NCBI RefSeq assembly: GCF_024519285.1
Contig: NZ_JAMZCY010000008.1
Location: 186,001 to 250,000, forward strand
Length of the DNA: 64,000 bases
DNA from: Cohnella sp. WQ 127256
GTDB taxonomy: Bacteria > Bacillota > Bacilli > Paenibacillales > Paenibacillaceae
Direction: 5' to 3'
Below the pieces are notes generated by a model. It was given only the letters and a program-made list of their open reading frames with translations. It did no database searches and was not told the origin of the DNA. Positions 1 through 7,512 of the stretch are shown in pieces. The first letter of the stretch is position 1. Each line of letters starts with the position of its first letter. The position numbers were made by a program, and so were the translations under genes.

Positions 1-2
1 AT

Positions 3-533
3 ATTGGTGTACACGTAATCGATCTGTGCTGGTACTTGATGGGCAGACCTAAGGTGAAGACAATTAGTGCCAATACGTATAAGAAGCTTGGAAATCGTTC
101 TCACATTCAACATTTGTCCTCTTATAAATCTTCCGATTACAATGCTGCTGTAAATACGGTTGAGGATTTGGCTAACGCTATTATTCGATTCGAGAATGGG
201 GCTTCCTTAGTCGTTGATGCAAGCTTCACACTGCATGCGAAGAAAGATGAAAGCTATATCAAGCTCTATGGAGAAAAGGGCGGATTCGAGATTGAGCCTG
301 CTATCGCTATCGTGACGGAAAAGAATAACACGATAATCAATATCGAGCCTCAAACCGACAGCTTGGCAGGGTTCAATGGTGATACTGCTTTTCAAAACGA
401 AATTAATCACTTTATCGATTGCATAGTAAAAGGCGATAAACAGATTAGCCCCGTAGAAGACGGTGTGGAAATCATGAAGATCCTGTGCGGGATTTATGAA
501 TCCGCTGCTAAAGGTGAGGAGATCCAGCTATGA
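3..533 (+). CDS. Gfo/Idh/MocA family oxidoreductase, C-terminal part (5' end outside window)
   Basis: The reading frame is already open at the left edge and continues upstream of the first ATG (base 36) with residues IGVHVIDLCWYLMGRP, so the gene is cut by the window. H and D in that stretch fit the conserved Gly-His/Asp helix of Gfo/Idh/MocA enzymes, followed by the beta-sheet C-terminal domain (ALVVDASF-like strands, a GDTAFQNEINHFIDC segment). The family comprises NAD(P)-dependent sugar or inositol dehydrogenases in the cytoplasm. The NAD-binding Rossmann half is not visible. Its stop overlaps the next start (ATGA), and the two following genes are TIM-barrel isomerases, so a sugar or polyol catabolic operon is likely. 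The substrate cannot be inferred. Confidence 0.85.
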   Translation: MGVHVIDLCWYLMGRPKVKTISANTYKKLGNRSHIQHLSSYKSSDYNAAVNTVEDLANAIIRFENGASLVVDASFTLHAKKDESYIKLYGEKGGFEIEPAIAIVTEKNNTIINIEPQTDSLAGFNGDTAFQNEINHFIDCIVKGDKQISPVEDGVEIMKILCGIYESAAKGEEIQL

Positions 534-1408
534 AAATAGGGATAAGCACTTATTGCTTCTGGCAGGACATTCAAGCAGGCAAGATAGATATCATTCAAGC
601 GATTGGTGAGATCGCTAATATGGGCGGAGAGCATGTCGAAATCGTACCTCTCGGCTTTGACTTAGCAGCTAATCCTGAATTGATCGAAGCGATTAAAACA
701 AAAGCTGCCGATGTGGGTCTCGATATTTCCAACTATGCGATTGGTGCTAATTTCGCTGGATTGGATGATCAAGCATACGAGCAGGAAATTGATCGCGTGA
801 TGCGAGAGGTCGATATCGCTGCGGCTCTTGGGGTTAAGCTAATGCGACATGATGTGGCTAATTCTGATGACAAATCGATACGTCAGTTTATGAAGGATTT
901 GCCTAAGTTAGCCGAAGCTTGCCGACGGATTGCGGATTACGCTGCCCAATATGGGATTACGACAAGTGTAGAAAATCATGGCTACTATATTCAAGCGAGC
1001 GATCGAGTGCAAGCCTTAGTTAATGAAGTCAATCGGGATAACTTCCGTACTACATTAGACATTGGAAACTTCGTGTGTGTGGATGAGAATCCAGTCGTTG
1101 CTGTTCGCAACAATATTTCATATGCTTCCATCGTCCATTTCAAAGACTTCTATATTCGCTCAGCTGCTCTAGACCCTGGCGAGGGCTGGTTTCAATCGAC
1201 TGGTGGTACTTACTTGCGGGGAGCGATCGTCGGACAAGGAGATCTTGATATTCGATCAACGCTGCAGATCGTGAGAAACTCGGGGTTTGATGGCTACATC
1301 TCTATCGAATTTGAAGGTATGGAGCCATGTGTACAGGCAACGAGAATTGCGCTTAACAACGTTCGACGGTTATGGGAAGAAACTAAACAAGCTGAAGGAG
1401 TGTTGTAA
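530..1408 (+). CDS. Sugar phosphate isomerase/epimerase family protein (TIM barrel)
   Basis: This 292-residue protein has the AP-endonuclease-2-like xylose isomerase fold. Visible hallmarks are the N-terminal strand MKIGISTYCF, VENHGYY (metal-binding Glu), TTLDIGNFVCVDENP, the VHFKDFY strand with the conserved His/Lys/Asp, and GYISIEFEGME near the C-terminus. These acidic and His residues normally bind a divalent metal and catalyse ketose/aldose epimerisation or dehydratase steps, as in IolE/IolI-type enzymes. Its start overlaps the preceding oxidoreductase stop by 4 bp and a second family member follows 2 bp downstream. A shared carbohydrate pathway is inferred; the exact substrate is unknown. 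Confidence 0.88.
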   Translation: MKIGISTYCFWQDIQAGKIDIIQAIGEIANMGGEHVEIVPLGFDLAANPELIEAIKTKAADVGLDISNYAIGANFAGLDDQAYEQEIDRVMREVDIAAALGVKLMRHDVANSDDKSIRQFMKDLPKLAEACRRIADYAAQYGITTSVENHGYYIQASDRVQALVNEVNRDNFRTTLDIGNFVCVDENPVVAVRNNISYASIVHFKDFYIRSAALDPGEGWFQSTGGTYLRGAIVGQGDLDIRSTLQIVRNSGFDGYISIEFEGMEPCVQATRIALNNVRRLWEETKQAEGVL

Positions 1409-1410
1409 AG

Positions 1411-2295
1411 ATGTCCGGAATTATTGAGCCTTGGAAAATCGGAGTTATTGTAGACAGTTTTCGAGTTGGAGTTCGTGAAGGTTTAGTTAAAGCACGTAAT
1501 ATCGGAGCGGATGGCGTCCAAATTTATGCGGTTACTGGAGAGATGGACCCAGCTAATCTTTCATCGACTGCGCGGAAAGAATGGAAATCTTATATCGAAT
1601 CGTTAGGCTTGCAAATCTCTGCGCTTGTAGGAGATCTGGGTGGTCACGGATTTCAAGATAAAACAGTGAATGCAGCAAAGATCGAAAAGTCGAAGCGGAT
1701 CTTGGATCTGGCTGTGGAGCTTGGAACGAATGTTGTAACAACGCACATCGGAATCGTACCGAATGATAAGAATAGCGAAGTTTATGAATCCATGCATCTC
1801 GCTTGTGATGAACTAAGCAAATATGCATCGAGCATGAATGCCTTTTTCGCAATTGAGACAGGGCCGGAGACTGCGGCACATCTGAAAGGGTTCCTCGATG
1901 GTCTAAGCTCCAAAGGGGTATCTGTTAACTTTGATCCAGCTAATATGGTTATGGTTACGGGGGACGATCCTGTTCAAGGCGTCCATACGCTCAAGGATTA
2001 TATCGTTCATACGCACGCGAAGGATGGAATTCGACTTCGTGAGGTAGATCCACGATTGATTTATGGAGCTTTAGGCTTCGAGCCGATGGACCATGAGAAG
2101 ATCGCATCCGATGCCGAGTCTGGAGATGCTTTCAGAGAAGTTCCGCTTGGCGAAGGTGGAGTGGACTGGGGTAATTATTTGAAGGCTCTTAGAGATATTG
2201 GTTATAACGGATACTTAACAATTGAACGTGAAGTCGGTACGAATCCAGAAGTAGATATCGCTGCGGCAGTTCAATTCCTTAAAGCAAGAAATTAA
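1411..2295 (+). CDS. Sugar phosphate isomerase/epimerase family protein (TIM barrel), second copy
   Basis: This 294-residue TIM-barrel protein is only distantly similar to its upstream neighbour. Metal-site-like motifs are VTTHIG, FAIETGPE (Glu), VNFDPANMVM (Asp), VHTHAKDG (His, Asp) and GYLTIEREVG (Glu). The PLGEGGVDW segment before the last strand is typical of the family. An AAGGAG site overlapping the previous stop supports the ATG at 1411. It ends the three-gene catabolic unit; a strong promoter for the next transcript follows at 2315. No terminator was found between 2296 and that promoter. Confidence 0.88.
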   Translation: MSGIIEPWKIGVIVDSFRVGVREGLVKARNIGADGVQIYAVTGEMDPANLSSTARKEWKSYIESLGLQISALVGDLGGHGFQDKTVNAAKIEKSKRILDLAVELGTNVVTTHIGIVPNDKNSEVYESMHLACDELSKYASSMNAFFAIETGPETAAHLKGFLDGLSSKGVSVNFDPANMVMVTGDDPVQGVHTLKDYIVHTHAKDGIRLREVDPRLIYGALGFEPMDHEKIASDAESGDAFREVPLGEGGVDWGNYLKALRDIGYNGYLTIEREVGTNPEVDIAAAVQFLKARN

Positions 2296-2314
2296 TGGAG
2301 TATAGATATTATAG

Positions 2315-2343
2315 TTGACAGAATTTCACATCGACCTTATGAT
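2315..2343 (+). promoter_or_regulatory. Sigma-A promoter of the rtcB leader transcript
   Basis: A perfect -35 TTGACA (2315-2320) is followed by exactly 17 bp and TATGAT (2338-2343), one mismatch from the -10 consensus. Transcription should begin near 2350. The first ATG of rtcB is some 270 nt downstream, so a long leader RNA is produced. Confidence 0.85.
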
Positions 2344-2373
2344 AAACCTTATCTTATTACAGAAAGGAGGCCA

Positions 2374-2493
2374 ATGATCATGATCCGACTTCATCGCACG
2401 TCACTTAACATCTCGAATTCAGTAAGTCAACCGAATAAGGTGGGACAGGTCCATTGGTCTCTACGGGTAATGGCACGGAAGACAGAAGGGTAA
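2374..2493 (+). CDS. Short leader ORF, 39 codons, upstream of rtcB
   Basis: An ATG (in-frame second ATG at 2380) lies just after an AGAAAGGAGGCC Shine-Dalgarno site that is stronger than that of rtcB itself. The ORF runs 39 codons, starts MIMIRLHRTSL, and is rich in Arg, Ser, Asn and His. It lies wholly inside the predicted leader and ends 52 nt before the terminator hairpin at 2546. No family is recognised. It may be a real small protein or a regulatory leader peptide whose translation affects terminator formation. Part of the same RNA (around 2452-2475) can also pair as CCATT with AATGG, so the stretch may have structural as well as coding roles. Confidence 0.45.
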   Translation: MIMIRLHRTSLNISNSVSQPNKVGQVHWSLRVMARKTEG

Positions 2494-2545
2494 CGAACAG
2501 CGGCTGCAGTCGCCATCGATTCCTTTATTATTTTCTTTGCACAGG

Positions 2546-2577
2546 AAGACCGTGAGCTATGGCTTGCGGTCTTTTTT
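2546..2577 (+). terminator. Intrinsic terminator in the rtcB leader (possible attenuator)
   Basis: AAGACCGUGAGC pairs with GCUUGCGGUCUU across a UAUG loop, giving a 12-bp stem with two wobble pairs, followed by a run of U. It sits between the promoter at 2315 and rtcB at 2621, so read-through must be controlled or partial. The sequence GGAAGAC of the 5' arm also occurs at 2477-2483, and GGTCT at 2456-2460 is complementary to the arm; either could form a competing structure. Confidence 0.8.
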
Positions 2578-2620
2578 GGTGTTTATTTTAGAAAATAATG
2601 AAAAGGAATTGATTTATTTT

Positions 2621-4063
2621 ATGATAACCATACAAACAAATAACAGTAAGAATTCCTACTACCGACAAGTGAAGCTCCCAGCGGGGGATCTACATGTGTA
2701 TGCAGGAAATGAATTATTCGATGCGATGGGTGCCAAAGTGTTCGAAATGGCAAACAACAATCTGCAAATTCCTAATATTCGATATATGAGCTACACCCCT
2801 GATGTTCATGTAGGTGTCGGCACTTGTATAGGCACAACCGCACTTTGGGAAACGGACGATGCGTACGTGTCACCCTCGATCGTTGGTAGTGATATTGGTT
2901 GTGGGATGCGCGTGCATCTGACGAATTTGACCGCAGATGATTTACGAGAGGTTAAGCTGCGCCGAAAGCTTGTGAAGGCGATTGAGCGAATGCTGCCTGT
3001 CGAGGAGCAAGCACGGGGTCATTTTTCAGATTTCCGCTTAGAACAGGTTGTTAAGAAAGGGCTTCACGGACTTCCGAATAAATATGTGCCAGATGCTTAT
3101 ACACCACGAAAAGCAACCTCCCTCACTCATGTAGAGAGTAGCCGTTTTTACTTGGATGACAGTTATCTTGAACGGATCCCGGAGCAAGTATGGCATCGAG
3201 CGCATCGTCAACTGGGTACGTTAGGCAAAGGAAACCATTTTGCGGAAATTCAGGCGATTGAGATCGATGAAGGCAATCGTGAGGTTGCAGAGCAATGGGG
3301 ACTAACAGATGGGCAAGTCATCATTATGATTCATTCAGGCTCCCGGGCGTGGGGTGGGGCAGTTAATCAATATTGTGGGTCTGAGGTCGTTAAGACCATG
3401 AGGAGGAGCGGATTTGGTACAGCAGATCCGAAGCTCGCCTTTGCACCGCTTCATAGTGAAGCTGGTCAGGCTTACGTGAATCTGATGTACTCGGCATTAA
3501 ACTATGCCGTCGTTAATCGTCATCTCATTGCTTATAGTATCCGTGAGGCATGCAAGGAAGTGCTTGGTTCTAAATTTGAAATGAGCACGCTATACGATCT
3601 CATGCATAACTACGCGTGGGAGGAACAACACGAGGGGACATCCTTGTTCGTTCATCGCAAGGGAGCAACACGGGCTTTGCCACCAGGCCATCCGGATAAT
3701 CCTGTGCCCTTTCTAAGCACCGGTCACCCTGCGCTTATTCCTGGCTCGATGGGTTCAGCATCCTATCTAATGGTTGGTAGACCAGAAGGAGCAAGCAATC
3801 ATTATTCGATCTGTCATGGAGCGGGTCGAGTTCGTTCTCGTAATGCAACTAAGCAACTGGTAACCGTGGAGGAGTTCTCTGAATCGATGCGTATCGGACA
3901 AGAGGATGAGATTGTCGTGAATCACCGATCCTTAGAATCCATTTTAGATGAAAGCCCTCAAGCGTACAAAAATATCGATCAAATCATAGAAAGCGTTGTT
4001 GGAGCACAACTGGCCTCGGTCGTTGCGAAATGTCGACCGCTAGCAACGATTAAAGGAGTATGA
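2621..4063 (+). CDS. rtcB: RtcB family RNA ligase (GTP-dependent 3'-phosphate/5'-OH ligase)
   Basis: The 480-residue protein carries all RtcB active-site signatures: GSDIGCGM (metal-binding Asp91 and Cys94), GNHFAE (Asn205, His206), HSGSRAWG (His238), a later LMHNYAWEEQHEG stretch, and CHGAGRVRSR with the His (about 399) that becomes guanylylated. RtcB seals RNA ends carrying 2',3'-cyclic phosphate or 3'-phosphate to 5'-OH, as in tRNA repair. An in-frame extension upstream to 2537 would overlap the leader terminator and has no RBS, so the ATG at 2621 (after AAAAGGAA) is preferred, though the spacing is long. The stop overlaps the AAA ATPase start. No archease or RtcA lies nearby. Confidence 0.93.
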   Translation: MITIQTNNSKNSYYRQVKLPAGDLHVYAGNELFDAMGAKVFEMANNNLQIPNIRYMSYTPDVHVGVGTCIGTTALWETDDAYVSPSIVGSDIGCGMRVHLTNLTADDLREVKLRRKLVKAIERMLPVEEQARGHFSDFRLEQVVKKGLHGLPNKYVPDAYTPRKATSLTHVESSRFYLDDSYLERIPEQVWHRAHRQLGTLGKGNHFAEIQAIEIDEGNREVAEQWGLTDGQVIIMIHSGSRAWGGAVNQYCGSEVVKTMRRSGFGTADPKLAFAPLHSEAGQAYVNLMYSALNYAVVNRHLIAYSIREACKEVLGSKFEMSTLYDLMHNYAWEEQHEGTSLFVHRKGATRALPPGHPDNPVPFLSTGHPALIPGSMGSASYLMVGRPEGASNHYSICHGAGRVRSRNATKQLVTVEEFSESMRIGQEDEIVVNHRSLESILDESPQAYKNIDQIIESVVGAQLASVVAKCRPLATIKGV

Positions 4064-5400
4064 AGGACTTTATGATACAAAATACAATGCGATATGAACA
4101 ACAGCGTAGTGGGCAACAAAGCTATATTGCCACTTATGCGAATATGGATGTAGGAGTAAGAGAAGATCAACAGACCAAACACTATTTCGAATATGTGCAA
4201 GTGCTGGAGCGCATCATCCGCTTACTCTCTGAACGTTACAGCTGCGACTTCCGCCTCTATTATCAGGAGGGGATGAACGACGTTTGGAACGATCTTGCTG
4301 AGGATATTAAAGAAGGGGACTCCGAAATCGAGCATATTTCGAGTGTATTTGATCTCGTCGAGTCTAGGCAGTTCTCCTATCGCCCAAGTTGCGACCAAAC
4401 AAATGTGGATATCGGTCCTTCGGTTCGCAACAACGTGTTTGGCTATCCGAGGTATAAGGTTGCGTTTGCTCGGATTCCGATTCTTGTACAGCATGGTATC
4501 AGCTGGGAGGATTTGGTGTTCGCTGAAAGTGATGAAGGTCTGCGCCGGATGCTGGAGGACCGTCAGCAGCGACAACTGAGACAACGCAAGGTAGCAATCT
4601 TCACGGATACGCGGGATGGGCTCGAAAGAAATCGAGAGCCGATTACTCATTCGGTAACGCGTAGCGACGTGATCATGGACGATGCGGTAAAACTTCAAAT
4701 TTTCCGTTCGATTGACGAATTTTTTTCGCAGGATCGTTCCTTTTTCCAGACGTACAATGTGCCATACAAGAGGGGAATTCTGCTATACGGCAGCCCCGGT
4801 AATGGAAAGACGACACTAGTTAAGTCGATTGTCGGAAGTATTCATGCGCCCGTATCTTACTGGCAGATTACCGAATATACGAATAGTGAATCCATTCAGG
4901 AAGTATTCGCAGCAGCTATGAGGATGGCTCCTACGGTTCTGGTTATCGAAGATATTGACTCCATGCCAGAATCCTGCCGCTCCTTCTTTCTGAATACGTT
5001 GGATGGAGCGACATCCAAAGAGGGGATTTTTCTCATTGGAACGACAAATTATCCAGAGAAAATTGATCCCGCATTAATGAATCGAGCGGGTCGGTTCGAC
5101 CGTGCATATGAAGTGAAAAAGCCTGACGAATCGCTTCGGTTCGCCTATCTGATGCACAAGGGATTGTCGCGGTTCGCGACTGATCCTATCGTTGCCCTTG
5201 CAGCCCGAAATACGGAAGGATTCTCGCTTGCTCAATTAAACGAGCTATATGTTTCCGCTGCTTTACAGATGCATTACGATAATGAACTAGATGTCGATCG
5301 ATTAATCACTGAGTTGAAGGCGGATCTGACCAAGGATCGGAAAGGGACTTGGCTATCCGATGTGGGCTCCAATGTAAGAGTAGGATTTGTCGCTAAATAA
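4060..5400 (+). CDS. AAA family ATPase coupled to RtcB
   Basis: This 446-residue cytoplasmic protein has an N-terminal half (about 1-200) of unrecognised type and a BCS1/FtsH-like AAA core: Walker A GSPGNGKTT near residue 246, Walker B VLVIEDID near 294, sensor-1 GTTNYP, and the arginine-finger region NRAGRFDR near 341. A small helical lid follows. Its ATG lies within the rtcB stop (ATGA overlap), so the two are probably translated together. AAA proteins of this type remodel protein or nucleoprotein complexes; a role in loading, remodelling or gating the RNA ligase is inferred from linkage alone. A second in-frame Met (4072) is an alternative start. Confidence 0.88.
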   Translation: MKDFMIQNTMRYEQQRSGQQSYIATYANMDVGVREDQQTKHYFEYVQVLERIIRLLSERYSCDFRLYYQEGMNDVWNDLAEDIKEGDSEIEHISSVFDLVESRQFSYRPSCDQTNVDIGPSVRNNVFGYPRYKVAFARIPILVQHGISWEDLVFAESDEGLRRMLEDRQQRQLRQRKVAIFTDTRDGLERNREPITHSVTRSDVIMDDAVKLQIFRSIDEFFSQDRSFFQTYNVPYKRGILLYGSPGNGKTTLVKSIVGSIHAPVSYWQITEYTNSESIQEVFAAAMRMAPTVLVIEDIDSMPESCRSFFLNTLDGATSKEGIFLIGTTNYPEKIDPALMNRAGRFDRAYEVKKPDESLRFAYLMHKGLSRFATDPIVALAARNTEGFSLAQLNELYVSAALQMHYDNELDVDRLITELKADLTKDRKGTWLSDVGSNVRVGFVAK

Positions 5401-5471
5401 TTAGTTAATGTGTGCCATCCTCTTTTCCAGTATAATGAAAAGACATTTACGGATGGCTGGAGAGTGTTCAC

Positions 5472-5756
5472 ATGTTTTTTTCTCGCGATTTGTCTATTTT
5501 TAACGTAATGGAACCTATTGTTAGTAATATTTTCGAAGACAATTATGTAAAAACAGGGATTCTAAAATGCGATTGTCAGAAGTGTCAGCTGGATATCATA
5601 TTGTTAGCCTTAAACCACGTCCCCCCACACTATACGTCCAGCCAAGCTGGGGAAGCGTATATTAAAGCACTCTATATGGAGCCGCAGTTGCAATCTGATG
5701 TTCTACGGGAACTAACGAAAGCTGCACAGATCATCGAAGAAAACCCTAATCATTAG
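5472..5756 (+). CDS. ComFB family late-competence protein
   Basis: This 94-residue protein has the ComFB pattern: NVMEPIVSNIFED near the start, a CDCQKCQLDIILLALN cysteine motif and a VPPHYTSSQAGEAY segment. ComFB-domain proteins are small and often linked to competence, biofilm or c-di-nucleotide signalling; the biochemical role is not settled. The start follows GGCTGGAGAG. It stands alone between the AAA ATPase gene and a terminator at 5794, with a TATAAT-like -10 at about 5432. Confidence 0.82.
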   Translation: MFFSRDLSIFNVMEPIVSNIFEDNYVKTGILKCDCQKCQLDIILLALNHVPPHYTSSQAGEAYIKALYMEPQLQSDVLRELTKAAQIIEENPNH

Positions 5757-5793
5757 AAATTTAATGAAGTGCATACAACATGAAGATTAGATG

Positions 5794-5825
5794 AAGAGGT
5801 CGGGGTTGCGCCCCTAGACCTCTTT
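5794..5825 (+). terminator. Intrinsic terminator after the ComFB gene
   Basis: AAGAGGTC plus GGGG pairs with CCCC plus GACCTCTT around a short TTGCG loop with a 2-nt bulge, followed by T-rich sequence. It separates the ComFB gene from the MFS gene. Confidence 0.75.
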
Positions 5826-5886
5826 ATCTCTTTATTCGCCTATGCTAATATGCTTATTACTACGAGCAGGAGAGAAGGATTTATTG

Positions 5887-7278
5887 ATGTCACAGAAGAA
5901 GACGAATCGAACACTCGTAACGATAGGATTACTAGCTGCCCTATTTATTGGAGCACTGGATGCTACTGTTGTTACGACAGCAACTACAAGTATTGCGAAT
6001 GAATTAAATGGTTTAAGCCTGTTAAGCTGGATTTTCTCCATCTACACGCTGACGACTTGCGTTACAACACCTATCTTTGGTAAGCTGGCGGACTTATACG
6101 GACGGAAGTCTATATTTACGATAGGTCTTATTTTATTTTTAGTTGGTTCCGTGTTGTGCGGAGCAGCACAATCGATGACTGAGTTGATCTGGTTTAGGGC
6201 TATTCAGGGAATTGGTGCGGGTGCATTAACACCAGTTACGTTTACGATAATTGGAGATCTATATACGGGCGAACAACGAGGTAAGGTGCAAGGTGTGCTT
6301 TCATCTGTGTGGTCTATAGCGGGTTTAGTTGGACCATTCGTAGGCGGTTACTTCGTTGATTCAATGTCTTGGCGTTGGATATTTTATATGAATGTGCCGG
6401 TTAGCATCCTATCGTTCATCCTTGTTTTTGGATTCCTACATGAACGCTTCACGAAGGAAACTAAGAGTGTGGATTATATGGGAGCACTCATGTTCACGAT
6501 CTGTATATCAAGCTTGCTGTTGGCTTTATTGACTGGTGGGGAAGCGTACGCTTGGGACTCCTCAATGATTATCGTTCTTTTTGCTTGTGCAGCGATATTC
6601 CTTCTTGTATTCCTAAGGGTAGAAGCGAAGGCGAAGGAGCCTATGCTTCCGCTCCTGTTATTCCGTGAAAGAAAATTGATTATCCCTTATATGCTGGGCT
6701 TTTTCGGGTTTTGCGTTGTCGCTGGGGTTACCATCTATATTCCGCTATGGATTCAGAATATTATGGGCTACAGTGCGACCAAGTCCGGTTTAATGCTGAT
6801 GCCGATGTCAGTGACTTGGGCGATTGCTTCGAATTTCTCAGGCAGGTACATGTTCCGTTTCGGTGCAAAAAAATTCATGATGCTAGGAACCCTATTTGTG
6901 GCTGGGGCGGCTTTATGGCTCTATACTCTGGATATGAGTTCTTCCTATTTACAGTTGATCGGAATCGTGTCGATTGTTGGATTTGGAATGGGCTGCATTA
7001 GTACTCCTGCTATCGTAACGATTCAGAACTCGGCAGCAGAAAGTATGCGAGGAGTGGCAACGTCAACGAATTCGCTGATGGGCGCGCTTGGTCAGACGGT
7101 TGCGGTTGCGGTATTCGGAATGCTATTCAACAGTGTGGTGTCGGAGGATACTCCAACACAAATGGCAGATGGCATGCATCTCATCTTTATAATGATTCTT
7201 GCCATTGCAGTCGTGAAACTATTCGTCGTTAACTTCTTACCTTCGACACGGAAGTCTGTGGAGAAAACATCTAGTTGA
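5887..7278 (+). CDS. MFS transporter, DHA2 (EmrB/QacA-type) drug:H+ antiporter family
   Basis: The 463-residue membrane protein begins MSQKKTNRT and carries LDATVVTTATTSI in TM1 (the DHA2 motif), GKLADLYGRKSIF (MFS motif A, after TM2), GIGAGALTPVTF and a long run of hydrophobic helices consistent with 14 TM segments. DHA2 members export drugs, dyes or antibiotics in exchange for protons. The start is set by AGGAGAGAAGG ending 9 nt before the ATG; an in-frame ATG at 5842 lacks a site. A perfect 22-bp palindrome covers the stop codon and a terminator follows. No regulator gene is adjacent. Confidence 0.88.
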   Translation: MSQKKTNRTLVTIGLLAALFIGALDATVVTTATTSIANELNGLSLLSWIFSIYTLTTCVTTPIFGKLADLYGRKSIFTIGLILFLVGSVLCGAAQSMTELIWFRAIQGIGAGALTPVTFTIIGDLYTGEQRGKVQGVLSSVWSIAGLVGPFVGGYFVDSMSWRWIFYMNVPVSILSFILVFGFLHERFTKETKSVDYMGALMFTICISSLLLALLTGGEAYAWDSSMIIVLFACAAIFLLVFLRVEAKAKEPMLPLLLFRERKLIIPYMLGFFGFCVVAGVTIYIPLWIQNIMGYSATKSGLMLMPMSVTWAIASNFSGRYMFRFGAKKFMMLGTLFVAGAALWLYTLDMSSSYLQLIGIVSIVGFGMGCISTPAIVTIQNSAAESMRGVATSTNSLMGALGQTVAVAVFGMLFNSVVSEDTPTQMADGMHLIFIMILAIAVVKLFVVNFLPSTRKSVEKTSS

Positions 7279-7298
7279 ACATCTCTATAGAGATGTTC
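7277..7298. repeat. Perfect 22-bp palindrome at the end of the MFS gene
   Basis: Two 11-bp arms starting GAACATCTCTA meet with no spacer and overlap the stop codon of the MFS gene. It could be an RNA hairpin protecting the 3' end or a protein-binding site. There is no T-run behind it, so it is not itself a terminator; one lies at 7326. Confidence 0.6.
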
Positions 7299-7325
7299 GG
7301 TACACGTACGAAGTGTGAATGACGC

Positions 7326-7367
7326 AAAAACCGCGATGAGCTTAAATTGAGCTCATCGCGGTTTTTT
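7326..7367. terminator. Strong intrinsic terminator
   Basis: AAAACCGCGATGAGCT pairs with AGCTCATCGCGGTTTT around a short AT-rich loop, with T6 following on the + strand and A-rich sequence before it. It can therefore stop transcription from both sides, between the MFS gene and the convergent lipoprotein gene. Confidence 0.9.
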
Positions 7368-7512
7368 GTCTTTTTGGGAGGGGTCTAGAGGATTACGCTA
7401 GAGTGACACAGTAAGTGCGTTTTCGTTGCTGCAGTTCGGTGGCACCAAACTCTATAGTTCGATGGCAGCGAATTCTAGATACGTAGGTGCGATATCACTC
7501 CTACAACAGGTT

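Noticed and set aside
2350..2545. T-box, tRNA-like element or known riboswitch in the rtcB leader
   Set aside because: No T-box consensus, no tRNA cloverleaf with a T-arm, and no match to riboswitch cores I know; only local hairpins can be drawn.
2537..2620. N-terminal extension of RtcB back to an ATG at 2537
   Set aside because: It would translate through the leader terminator hairpin, has no Shine-Dalgarno site and does not resemble the RtcB N-terminus.
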